A stretch of DNA of 37,676 bases from a virus. Numbering within the stretch: position 1 is the first letter of the stretch; every line of letters begins with the position of its first letter. Of the stretch, positions 8,564 through 15,812 are shown piece after piece. The notes beneath the pieces are model-generated. The model saw only the letters and a list, made by a program, of their open reading frames with translations. It made no database searches and was not told the origin of the DNA. The DNA is taken from positions 1 to 37,676 of the IMG/VR virus record IMGVR_UViG_3300008259_000241; one strand, written 5' to 3'. The translations under genes were made by a program, and so were the position numbers.

Positions 8564-8714
8564 TTAACCACTCTGTGCAATAGCCCATAGCAATGCACTT
8601 GGGCTTCTTGCAGATTTCCTCCTGCCAGTTCTCCGGGTCTTGGCAATCATAGCGGTAGCGATCTTCGCAGCCCATGAGGGCCAAGGCCGCGAGGGGTAGT
8701 AGAAACCACTTCAC
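8529..8714 (-). CDS. Small Cys-rich lipoprotein, 61 aa
   Basis: MKWFLLPLAALALMGCEDRYRYD shows a short signal peptide ending in a lipobox (L-M-G-C). The mature part is small and acidic with four further Cys (CQDP, ICKK, KCIA, YCTE), probably in disulphides. It resembles small phage lipoproteins beginning CEDRYRY that are found beside holin-type genes. Function is unknown; it could assist lysis or block superinfection. It lies directly after the membrane-anchored coiled-coil gene and overlaps the next holin-like gene. Confidence 0.68.
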   Translation of the reverse strand: MKWFLLPLAALALMGCEDRYRYDCQDPENWQEEICKKPKCIAMGYCTEWLIDTGEESVEEG

Positions 8715-8932
8715 TACCGATCTGCCTTATGATCCAACTTGTCTTCAATCCGGCGGAGGTGCATCATGACCTCATCAAACTTCTTGTCGATGGCATTGAA
8801 CTTTTCTTCGCCGTAATCCAGTTTCGTTTCAAGAATGGCGAGGCGATTGCTCAACTGCGTCCACACGCCAATAAGGCCAAAGACGCCAGCAATTAAAGTT
8901 AGAAGCGTATCAAACCCGAAGTTCATGTCCAT
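8714..8932 (-). CDS. Membrane-anchored coiled-coil protein, 72 aa
   Basis: MDMNFGFDTLLTLIAGVFGLIGVW gives one N-terminal membrane helix. It is followed by a heptad-patterned helix (LSNRLAILETKLDYGEEKFNAI to LRRIEDKLDHK). This layout resembles XhlA-type accessory lysis proteins, though there the helix precedes the membrane segment. The location at the head of the lysis cassette fits. No catalytic residues are seen. Confidence 0.62.
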   Translation of the reverse strand: MDMNFGFDTLLTLIAGVFGLIGVWTQLSNRLAILETKLDYGEEKFNAIDKKFDEVMMHLRRIEDKLDHKADR

Positions 8933-8942
8933 CGACTAAGAC

Positions 8943-9095
8943 CTATTCTACAGTCTGTTCTTGCGGAAGTTGGCCCTCCGCCTGTTCTTTGATCTTCATG
9001 AGAAGAGGAAACGCGCCCGACGACGTGGGCAGGTTGCCCAACGTCTGAAGGACGGCGTTGATCTCATCGACGGTCAGTTTAAGTTCGATTTCCAT
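8943..9095 (-). CDS. Small hypothetical protein, 50 aa
   Basis: The start ATG overlaps the stop of the 109-residue gene (TAATG). The product MEIELKLTVDEINAVLQTLG, ending in EQAEGQLPQEQTVE, looks like a small helical protein with no membrane segment. Coupled spacing and sensible codon use support it being real. Small proteins of this type are common between tail genes and lysis genes, without known function. Confidence 0.58.
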   Translation of the reverse strand: MEIELKLTVDEINAVLQTLGNLPTSSGAFPLLMKIKEQAEGQLPQEQTVE

Positions 9096-9424
9096 TATGC
9101 GCCCCAAGGAAGCGCAGGGCTTACGACGGGTGGATTGATCTGGTTGGCGATCTGCTCGGCCACGTTGGCTTCATACGCTGCAACTTGCTCTTCGCCAAGT
9201 GCATCTTTAACCCAACCGATTACCTGTGCTTCTGTCAGCGAGGCGTAGGGTGTGAACGTCGCACCTTCGTCGAGGTTGACGCCGACCGAGCCGTATACGC
9301 TGCCGATGTATGTGCCGTCGGTACCATTAAGGGTCCAGTGTACTGTGAAGACTACATCTGGTTCGCCTTCATACTCTGGGTATGCGTCCATCTGCACGAC
9401 GGCCCAAGTGTTTGTGATTGCCAT
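9095..9424 (-). CDS. Small tail-associated protein, 109 aa
   Basis: MAITNTWAVVQMDAYPEYEGEPDVVFTVHW is followed by GTDGTYIGSVYGSVGV and a helical C-terminal half (SLTEAQVIGWVKDALGEEQV). This two-part pattern is common in small phage proteins encoded directly after tail fibres, often seen as tail-fibre assembly-like or DUF7936-like proteins. The family name is from memory and moderately sure. It follows the S74 fibre gene by 3 bases, so it may help fold or attach the fibre. Confidence 0.62.
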   Translation of the reverse strand: MAITNTWAVVQMDAYPEYEGEPDVVFTVHWTLNGTDGTYIGSVYGSVGVNLDEGATFTPYASLTEAQVIGWVKDALGEEQVAAYEANVAEQIANQINPPVVSPALPWGA

Positions 9425-9427
9425 GTC

Positions 9428-11314
9428 TTAGTTTCCTTCTAGTTGTGCCAGTCGCGCTCTTACGGACTGGAGTTCTGCAATGAGGTTAGCAATGAGTTCA
9501 GGTGCAGAGTAATCCATAGCCTGCATTTCTTCTCCGTCCTTTTCGCCAGTGGCGATTGGCGTTTCGGAAACCTCTTGAGCCTCATGCGCAAGCAGACCAA
9601 TGAAACGGCTGCCATCCGCCTTCCAGCTACCCTGCACTGGCTTCAGCGCATCGATGTAGGCACCGCTATTGGCGATAGGCCCGTCGATATCCTTAAGGCG
9701 GTAGTCGGATGAAGTGTTGTAGAGGACACCAGTTGTGCCGTTCTGGCTAATAGTGCCGATGACTGAGGTGTCGTAGGTGAAGTATTGGAATACTGCACCA
9801 GAAGCGGTTCCAGCAACGTGCCTATTTCCAGAATATAGACCACCGGAACCAACCCAAAAACCATTCCCTGCAACAAATGCGCCAGCACTCGTCGTCCCCA
9901 CCATAAAGTTACCGCTGCTGTCAACGCGGGCGCGTTCTGTGCCGTTAGTGTAAACGATAAACGGCAGTGCTGCTGCTTGGTAAACAAACGCAGAACCGTC
10001 AGACCCCGCACCAACAGTGACACCAGTCGTATTCCCGTTGATGTACTTCGTGGCGACCTGAACGCTTCCCGCGCTGTTTAGAACCAGCTTTTCTGTAGGC
10101 GAACTCGTGCCAATCCCAAGGTTGCCGCTGGCGTCAAAGATGCCGACAACAGAGTTGAGTGGGTTGGTGAACCTAATGTCAGTTCCCGATATCTCTATTG
10201 GGACGGTTGCGCTATTAGCCGCATTAACTGGTAGCAACCGTATGCCTGTGGTCGAAACAGCGGACAGAACTTGAAAACGCCCACCGGTTACTTGCACATC
10301 CAGCCTTGCCGCTGGCGAACTCGTCCCAATCCCGACAAGGCCGCTGGCGTCGATACGCATACGTTCAGACCACGCAATAGTTGCGTCCGCTGCAACTGAT
10401 GTAGAACCTACAAAACGTATACTACCGTCTGATACCCACAAATCAATACGTGGCGAATAACCAGTAGCCGCAGCCTTATCCAATGAACTGTTGTAGTACC
10501 AATTACTAAACAGGCCGCTACCAACGCCAAAATCTACTAACGCCCCTCTTGCACCATTTCCAACCCTTGTTACGCCGATTGCAGATGCAACAAATGCCCC
10601 ATATGAATTAGTATTACTTGAGGCTACCTGTAATGGTGCCACTGGCGAACTCGTACCAATCCCGACGTTGCCGCTGCTGTCGATGCGCATCCGTTCTGCG
10701 GCGGATGTATAAAAAGTTTGTGTGCTTAACCCAGCGCCAGCGCCACCGAGGCGAACTTCACCGCTAATGAACTGGAGTACGTTGCGGTTTACTCCACCAG
10801 CGTCCTTAAAGTTAATAATACCGCTGTTTGGCAATACCATATTGCCGTTAACATCTAGCGTTGCACTTGGCGAAGTCGTGCCGATCCCCAGACGGTCGTT
10901 AGTATTATCCCAAAAAAAGCTAGCATTGTCCTGCGAGTACACGCCAGACGCACCGGCAAAGACAACCGAGCCAGCGGTGAATGCGGTGTTAGTTCCTGTG
11001 CCGCCCTTGGTAACAGGCAGCGTAGTGATCGTCGGCTCTTTGGCGTTAAGCTGCGTCTGGATGGCGGATGTCACGCCATCGAGATAGCTAAGTTCCGTAG
11101 GGCTAAGCGTTGCGCCATTGGCGGAGACGTTGCCTGCGATGGCTAGCGTTTTGCCCGCACCGACGTTTAAGCCGACAGATGTTCCTGTACCGGCCGCAGC
11201 AAAAAGCGCATCGACCTGATCGAGATCGGTATTGATTTTTGTCCCCCAAGTATCGGCGGATGCGCCAACTTCAGGTTTAGTCAATCCAAGGTTTGTTGTG
11301 GTTGTATCAGCCAT
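9428..11314 (-). CDS. Tail fibre/spike with S74 intramolecular chaperone, 628 aa
   Basis: The N terminus ([18 protein letters not shown], then [12 protein letters not shown]) is a common phage fibre anchor. The shaft carries beta repeats with the recurring motif GIGTSSP (four clear copies plus one degenerate), typical of trimeric fibres. The C-terminal 93 residues form a peptidase S74 chaperone. SDYRLK at about residues 536-541 holds the Ser and Lys of the self-cleavage dyad, followed by [12 protein letters not shown] and a C-terminal helix ([21 protein letters not shown]). The chaperone trimerises the fibre and is then released by autocleavage. This is likely the main receptor-binding protein. 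Confidence 0.88.
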   Translation of the reverse strand: MADTTTTNLGLTKPEVGASADTWGTKINTDLDQVDALFAAAGTGTSVGLNVGAGKTLAIAGNVSANGATLSPTELSYLDGVTSAIQTQLNAKEPTITTLPVTKGGTGTNTAFTAGSVVFAGASGVYSQDNASFFWDNTNDRLGIGTTSPSATLDVNGNMVLPNSGIINFKDAGGVNRNVLQFISGEVRLGGAGAGLSTQTFYTSAAERMRIDSSGNVGIGTSSPVAPLQVASSNTNSYGAFVASAIGVTRVGNGARGALVDFGVGSGLFSNWYYNSSLDKAAATGYSPRIDLWVSDGSIRFVGSTSVAADATIAWSERMRIDASGLVGIGTSSPAARLDVQVTGGRFQVLSAVSTTGIRLLPVNAANSATVPIEISGTDIRFTNPLNSVVGIFDASGNLGIGTSSPTEKLVLNSAGSVQVATKYINGNTTGVTVGAGSDGSAFVYQAAALPFIVYTNGTERARVDSSGNFMVGTTSAGAFVAGNGFWVGSGGLYSGNRHVAGTASGAVFQYFTYDTSVIGTISQNGTTGVLYNTSSDYRLKDIDGPIANSGAYIDALKPVQGSWKADGSRFIGLLAHEAQEVSETPIATGEKDGEEMQAMDYSAPELIANLIAELQSVRARLAQLEGN

Positions 11315-11322
11315 TTAAGTCC

Positions 11323-12204
11323 TCACGCAGCTTGCTGCCATATTTCTTCTGTAACAGAAATTGGCGTCCATGTCTCGTTTGTTATTGATTGCGGTGTCCA
11401 AGTTTCTGCAATCGCTTCGACGGGTGTCCAAGTCTCAGATGTATCAGTCGCAGCAGTCCACGTTTCTGGCGTGATCGGCTCCGGCTCCCACTTCTTTGTG
11501 CCGTTAATCGTAACGCTAGACTGTGCGTTACAGTTAGCAGCGACCGTCATTCGGCGGTTTACAGTAACGCTTGTGGATGATGTCGCATTCGATGTGACGA
11601 GTACGAGGAACACACCTTGAAGCGATACGCTTACCGACGATGTGGCGGTTGATGCAATAGACGCATCGAATACACGATTGACGTTTACCGATACGCTTGA
11701 TGTCGCGGTGTCCGTTACGCTTGCAAGAGCAACTCTCTGCGCTGCAACAGACGTAGATGATGTAGCGGTCAACGACACCACGATGTCGGCGTAACGAATA
11801 GCCGAGACGCTGACCGACGATGTTGCGTTAACGGTCGCGGAAACGCTCTGGACGCGGTTAGCGGTGACGGATGTGGATGACTGCGCGTTAACGGTAGCCG
11901 CTGCCACAGCAATACGCTGAGCGGCTACTGAGACGCTAGATGTAGCCGTCGTCGTTACCGCCGCAACCGCAACCCGGTTGGCGGTGACAGTGGTGGTCGA
12001 TGTGGCTGTGGATGTCGCAGATACGCTCTGAACACGATTGGCCACAACAGTTGTGGGCGATACCGCGCTAGACGCGGCGGAAATACTTTGAACGCGGTTG
12101 GCGGTTACGACAGCACTAGACGCGGCTGTTACGGTGATAGACGCCTCTTTAGGGTCTATTCCATAATTACCGCGTCCGTATAGACCGCTGCCGTAGCCAG
12201 CCAT
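11323..12204 (-). CDS. Ser/Thr/Val repeat protein with C-terminal ETWTP repeats, 293 aa
   Basis: After a Gly/Tyr N terminus (MAGYGSGLYGRGNYGID) comes a series of about 20-residue units. Each has the pattern A-x-x-x-ATSS-x-SV-x-A-x-RV, repeated roughly ten times with variation. This predicts a beta-rich fibrous rod. The final 60 residues switch to a different repeat, spaced about 10 residues apart, of the form ETWTP (ETWTAATDTS, ETWTPVEAIA, ETWTPQSITN, ETWTPISVTE). Tandem DNA units are visible in the gene. It lies between a Gp80-like gene and the S74 fibre, so a tail or fibre structural role is likely. Confidence 0.7.
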   Translation of the reverse strand: MAGYGSGLYGRGNYGIDPKEASITVTAASSAVVTANRVQSISAASSAVSPTTVVANRVQSVSATSTATSTTTVTANRVAVAAVTTTATSSVSVAAQRIAVAAATVNAQSSTSVTANRVQSVSATVNATSSVSVSAIRYADIVVSLTATSSTSVAAQRVALASVTDTATSSVSVNVNRVFDASIASTATSSVSVSLQGVFLVLVTSNATSSTSVTVNRRMTVAANCNAQSSVTINGTKKWEPEPITPETWTAATDTSETWTPVEAIAETWTPQSITNETWTPISVTEEIWQQAA

Positions 12205-12208
12205 CTAC

Positions 12209-12589
12209 TTAGTCCAGATTGATGTCGAAGTCGCCCGCGGGAATACGGAGAACGTCACCGCTCGCAATCGTCTTGCTCGTGGTCAACGCACCATAGGCAA
12301 GCATATTGCCGCTCGTGGATGCGTCAAAGATTGCAGCATACGTCACTGTGCCCCACGATGCACTTGCAGTTGGGAACTCAACAGCCGCCGTATTGGACGC
12401 TTGGTTGGCCGTGACTGTAAACGCAATCGTCTGCCGAGCGTAAGAACCGCCAGAGACTTCCGTCCCTGTGTTACCTTCGCCGGGATCAGACGTGTACAGG
12501 CCGACGTACAAAGTCGCAGGCGCGGTGTAAGCCGTTGCGCCGAAAACGTGAAGGAGAACCTTGTTCTCAAGATAATTAGAAAAACTCAT
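12209..12589 (-). CDS. Gp80-like tail/fibre-associated structural protein, 126 aa
   Basis: MSFSNYLENKVLLHVFGATAYTAPATLYVGLYTSDPGEGNTGTEVSGGSYARQ follows the familiar pattern of small phage structural proteins (LYVGLYT, then GTEVSGG-YARQ). The remainder is beta-rich with GNMLAYGALTTSKTI and a DVLRIPAGDFDI ending. These proteins are commonly annotated as tail-fibre or Gp80 family. The start overlaps the stop of the adaptor gene by an ATGA junction, indicating translational coupling. Confidence 0.72.
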   Translation of the reverse strand: MSFSNYLENKVLLHVFGATAYTAPATLYVGLYTSDPGEGNTGTEVSGGSYARQTIAFTVTANQASNTAAVEFPTASASWGTVTYAAIFDASTSGNMLAYGALTTSKTIASGDVLRIPAGDFDINLD

Positions 12590-13206
12590 CCGAATGTCCT
12601 TATGCGGGGTTTAAGTTTAGACGAACCGATACGAGCGCGCTCGTCGGCGATGCGCATATCCTCTACCAGCTTCTCATACAGAGAAGTCCAGATGGCGGTG
12701 CGTTCATCTTCCTTCAAGTATGGCGCGGACTGAGCCAGCGTGCCATACAGGTAGATGTCCGGGCTTTCGGTCAGCAGCCAGTTAGTCGGCGCTGCGTCAG
12801 ACAATGGCGTCAGCTTGGAGTAGTAAAGAAGTTCCGCGTCGTAAGACCCATCGGGTTGCGGTAGAACTTCAAACTGCTGGCCGACGGTTGTGAAGAACAT
12901 CGGCTGGCCTGCGGAACTGTAGGACATGCTGTCTTCGAGAAGCTGTTCTGGCGTGACGTAGAGCAGCGGCGTGATAGGGTTTGTGTTCAACTGGAACCGG
13001 ATTGTTTCTTTCCAGTCAGCAGGAACAGCAAAGTACGGCGTATCCATAGTTGCGGTCGCACGCGTCACCATCTTGCGGTGACGGATTTGACGGGTCATCT
13101 GCGCTTCTGCAAGCGAGATAAAGTTCGGGATAGCAGATGCCAGATCGGACCGATTGAGCCAATCGGCGACTGCGGTCTTCAACTCTGAATACGTCGTAAT
13201 CGCCAT
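12586..13206 (-). CDS. SU10-like head-to-tail adaptor protein, 206 aa
   Basis: MAITTYSELKTAVADWLNRSDL and ISLAEAQMTRQIRHR are the typical opening of the SU10/T7-gp11-like adaptor group. The middle has PADWKETIRFQLN and a beta segment GQQFEVLPQPDGSYDAELLYYSKLTPL. The C terminus is helical (LYEKLVEDMRIADERARIG). Adaptors of this kind form a ring below the portal and connect to the tail nozzle. Position downstream of the capsid fits. The start overlaps the previous stop (TAATG). Confidence 0.78.
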   Translation of the reverse strand: MAITTYSELKTAVADWLNRSDLASAIPNFISLAEAQMTRQIRHRKMVTRATATMDTPYFAVPADWKETIRFQLNTNPITPLLYVTPEQLLEDSMSYSSAGQPMFFTTVGQQFEVLPQPDGSYDAELLYYSKLTPLSDAAPTNWLLTESPDIYLYGTLAQSAPYLKEDERTAIWTSLYEKLVEDMRIADERARIGSSKLKPRIRTFG

Positions 13207-13511
13207 TAAACAGTCCCCGGCCTAGTACGGAAGTAACGGTTGTCTGGATCATTCAACCATTTCTTCATGCGCTCTTGGTCTTGCGTTATACCTTGGCGCT
13301 CCAGTTCGTAATACACTGAAATCGGGATGCTGCCAACCTTTGTCCACTCACCCCAGCGTTCCGGCGCTTCGTTGAACTCGCGTTTGTTACTCTCGATGAT
13401 TGCGGAAACGTCTTGCTCTTTCGAGATAATCGCTTCGTCCGTCTGGGCGTCGTAATCATAGAAAGTTTTGACGCCTGTGAAAGCATCGTCGTTGATAAGG
13501 CGTTTATTCAT
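13206..13511 (-). CDS. Small conserved head-region protein, 101 aa
   Basis: I chose the ATG at 13511 (MNKRLINDDAFTGVKTFYDY) because GAGGG lies upstream at proper spacing; an ATG ten codons earlier runs through the hairpin region. The protein is acidic and helical, with EQDVSAIIESNKREFNEAP and a C-terminal basic end (NRYFRTRPGTV). Similar proteins follow the SU10-type capsid gene in other podoviruses, without a clear function. It is separated from the capsid gene by a strong hairpin. Confidence 0.65.
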   Translation of the reverse strand: MNKRLINDDAFTGVKTFYDYDAQTDEAIISKEQDVSAIIESNKREFNEAPERWGEWTKVGSIPISVYYELERQGITQDQERMKKWLNDPDNRYFRTRPGTV

Positions 13512-13530
13512 AAAACCCTCAATAGTTAGA

Positions 13531-13553
13531 TGAGGGGGCACAACGCCCCCTCA
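13531..13553 (-). terminator. Strong hairpin downstream of the major capsid gene
   Basis: TGAGGGGGC and GCCCCCTCA form a perfect 9-bp stem around a 5-base loop. It starts 17 bases after the capsid stop on the minus strand. No T-run follows, so it may act as an attenuator, an RNA-processing site or an mRNA-stability element that lets capsid message exceed downstream message. Confidence 0.55.
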
Positions 13554-13570
13554 CCCAGTTAGACCAAATC

Positions 13571-14533
13571 TTACGAGGTGGTCAAGTCAGCTACGATACC
13601 GTGCGCAGCTTGGTTGTTTACCTTCAAGCCGTACTCAACAAGGAGCAGAGCCTTCTCGGCGTCGCCCGTCTTGGCGAGGTCCATCTTCTGGATTGGACGC
13701 AGAACCGCCAACGATGCGTAATCGGGATCGACGACGAACGCGTCACGGTCACGCTGGAAGCGGTTAGGTACGATGTTGACTGTGCCGAAGTCGGACACAT
13801 ACACGTCGGCTGCGCCAACGATTTGCGCCTGCTGACCAGCAGGAACGTCACGGAAACGTGTTGCAATGCCGGTGAAGCCCGAAGCAACAGTTTTGTTGAA
13901 TGGACCAACCATCAACATCTTTGGCGTACCGCCCGAAGTCCAGACGCTCTGGATAACACCCTTCAACAGGGCTTCCGTGAACGCACGCTGCGTACCATCG
14001 GTACGAGCAGCAGTTGGCGTCGAGCCTACAGTTGGGTTAGCACCGCCCGAACCGAACGAAGTGTTCGAAGTCAACCATGCAGGCAGACCAGCAGTACGAC
14101 GTGCAGTTGTGGTGTTACCAGCAACAGAAGCTTGGTTGGCAAGCAATGCGCTTTCCATGTCGCGCTTCAGTTCCGAACCCAGCTTTGCAAGCTGATAGGT
14201 CATTTCGTTACGACGACCAGCTTTGTCAACTGCTTCAAGCGTACCGGAGATTACAACGTTCTTCGTGCTGATCTGCGTGTAGTTACCAACGCGAGCGGTT
14301 GGCGTAACAGCAGTGAACGAAGAAATGTCGTCACCTTCGAGTGCGGCGTTAGAAGCTGAAGCCGCAGCCAAAACGTCTGTCTGCCACTCGAAGTAGGTGT
14401 TCTTGACGCTCTCGCGGCCGATGTTCGAAATGAACGGAGTTTCTTCTGGCGAGATGTTATAGATAACGTTCGACAGGTCTTCACGAATACCGATAGCGGA
14501 GTACCGGGTAAAAGTATTTGCTACAATAGCCAT
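13571..14533 (-). CDS. Major capsid protein, SU10/DUF5309-like, 320 aa
   Basis: MAIVANTFTRYSAIGIREDLSNVIYNISPEETPFIS is characteristic of the SU10-like HK97-fold capsids (DUF5309-type). TYFEWQTDVLAAASASNAALEGDD and the RVGNYTQISTKNVVISGTLEAVDKAGR block are also typical. The GLPAWLTSNTSFGSGGANPTVG loop and the final EYGLKVNNQAAHGIVADLTTS complete the fold. Length is normal. A strong AAGGATG precedes the start. It follows the scaffold gene, as expected. Confidence 0.88.
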   Translation of the reverse strand: MAIVANTFTRYSAIGIREDLSNVIYNISPEETPFISNIGRESVKNTYFEWQTDVLAAASASNAALEGDDISSFTAVTPTARVGNYTQISTKNVVISGTLEAVDKAGRRNEMTYQLAKLGSELKRDMESALLANQASVAGNTTTARRTAGLPAWLTSNTSFGSGGANPTVGSTPTAARTDGTQRAFTEALLKGVIQSVWTSGGTPKMLMVGPFNKTVASGFTGIATRFRDVPAGQQAQIVGAADVYVSDFGTVNIVPNRFQRDRDAFVVDPDYASLAVLRPIQKMDLAKTGDAEKALLLVEYGLKVNNQAAHGIVADLTTS

Positions 14534-14548
14534 TAGTTCACATCCTTA

Positions 14549-15559
14549 TTAAATGAGTTTATCCAACAGGGCCGCTGCATCTGCAACACGGCCTGTACGC
14601 GCAAGGCGCTGGGACGCTTTCTTTACATCGGTAGAACGTGAGTTGACTTGAGTTCCTGAAGAACCGGGGCGAACGATCCGCGCAACCTTCTTCGGCTGGG
14701 CTTTCACTTTCTCCACTTTCTTCGAACCCTTATCAAACAACATAGCTTTGCGAAGGATCGAGACGTGACTGGCTTGAACAAGTGCGCTTAGGTCGCGTTC
14801 ACTAAACCCATTGTTTATAGCCCATTCACGAAGTTCCTTAGCTTCGCTTTGCATTGTACCTTCGTCTTTCCATTCAGGAATGACTTCGGTGAGTTTGGCG
14901 CGCTCTGACTGCACAATGTCAGCCAATGCCCGCTGTTGCTCTTTGGTCATCTCTTCAGCAATCCGCTGCTGTTCAGTATTAATAGCCTGAAGTTTAGCGG
15001 CCCGTTCCTGACGAGACTTATTCCAATGCCGTTCTAACCGCGCCGCCTCAATGGGGTCTTCGTTGTAAAGATTGTCCCAATCAGGCTCAGCCTCGGACTG
15101 CATCTCAAGTTGCGCTTTAAGCGCCGGAAGCAGTTCCGCGTATTGAGCGCGTTCCATTCGGATCGCTTCGGCCTCGCCATGGAACGACTTGCGTTCTTCG
15201 GCTAACGCCTGAGTTTTCCGTGTGTAATCCGAGTAACGAGAATAACCTTTCCGAAGTTCGTCAAGGGTGACTTCCGCTTCTTCACCGTCAAGTTTAACCT
15301 TGATGGTTAGATCGTCAGGAAGTTCCTGTTCGATAACCTCTTCGTTGTCGTCCTCTTCATTCGGGTCGGACTGGTCGTATTCATCTTCTTCCGAGTATTC
15401 CTCGGCTTCAGGTTCTTCCGCGTCGTCCTGAGCCTCTTCAGGCTCTTGCGCCTCGTCCGTGTCTTGGTTGTCCTCATCTGGGCCAAGCAGTTGGTCGATG
15501 GCTAACGTTGCTTCGTGGAGGCCGATCCCACCACTGGGGTTGCCGACTTGTTCCGTCAT
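14549..15559 (-). CDS. Capsid scaffolding protein, 336 aa
   Basis: The N-terminal third is very acidic (long runs of Asp/Glu between about residues 30 and 85). It is followed by a segment DDLTIKVKLDGEEAEVTLDELRKGYSRYSDYTRKTQALAEE that is typical of phage scaffold or head-assembly proteins. A long coiled-coil (about residues 120-230) and a basic C-terminal part (KKVEKVKAQPKKVARIVRPG) follow. Acidic N terminus, helical middle and basic end are the usual scaffold layout, where the basic end binds capsid. It lies just upstream of the capsid gene. Confidence 0.78.
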   Translation of the reverse strand: MTEQVGNPSGGIGLHEATLAIDQLLGPDEDNQDTDEAQEPEEAQDDAEEPEAEEYSEEDEYDQSDPNEEDDNEEVIEQELPDDLTIKVKLDGEEAEVTLDELRKGYSRYSDYTRKTQALAEERKSFHGEAEAIRMERAQYAELLPALKAQLEMQSEAEPDWDNLYNEDPIEAARLERHWNKSRQERAAKLQAINTEQQRIAEEMTKEQQRALADIVQSERAKLTEVIPEWKDEGTMQSEAKELREWAINNGFSERDLSALVQASHVSILRKAMLFDKGSKKVEKVKAQPKKVARIVRPGSSGTQVNSRSTDVKKASQRLARTGRVADAAALLDKLI

Positions 15560-15581
15560 ATAGCACCTTCTTTAGTAAATG

Positions 15582-15812
15582 TTAACTCCTCGATTTGGCG
15601 ACTAAGCCGTCGTCAAGGATTGCCTGTAGGCGGGCTTTCAACCGCTCAAGTCCTTTGAGCGTGTGAAACATGTCAGAGCGTCCGCTATAGTCAGTATGTG
15701 CTGACATGCGCCACTCTTCAAAAATATCTTTTTCCACTGCGGCGAATGCCTCCTTGAGAATGTCATCCTCAAGAAGGCGCTTTGCGTGGTTAGCTTTTGT
15801 TATGGGGTCCAT
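15582..15812 (-). CDS. Small hypothetical head-region protein, 76 aa
   Basis: MDPITKANHAKRLLEDDILKEAFAAVEKDIFEEWRMS is followed by a helical C terminus. It resembles small phage proteins placed before scaffolds and having the pattern A-LL-D-L--EAF--VE. The start overlaps the stop of the 800-residue gene (TAATG). Function unknown. Confidence 0.62.
   Translation of the reverse strand: MDPITKANHAKRLLEDDILKEAFAAVEKDIFEEWRMSAHTDYSGRSDMFHTLKGLERLKARLQAILDDGLVAKSRS

Noticed and set aside
7862-8590. 242-codon plus-strand ORF opposite the holin-like genes
   Set aside because: Ser-run composition mirrors the acidic tail of the real gene; no ribosome site and wrong strand for the block.
13601-14359. 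252-codon plus-strand ORF opposite the capsid gene
   Set aside because: The capsid gene on the minus strand is certain by family pattern; this is a shadow frame.
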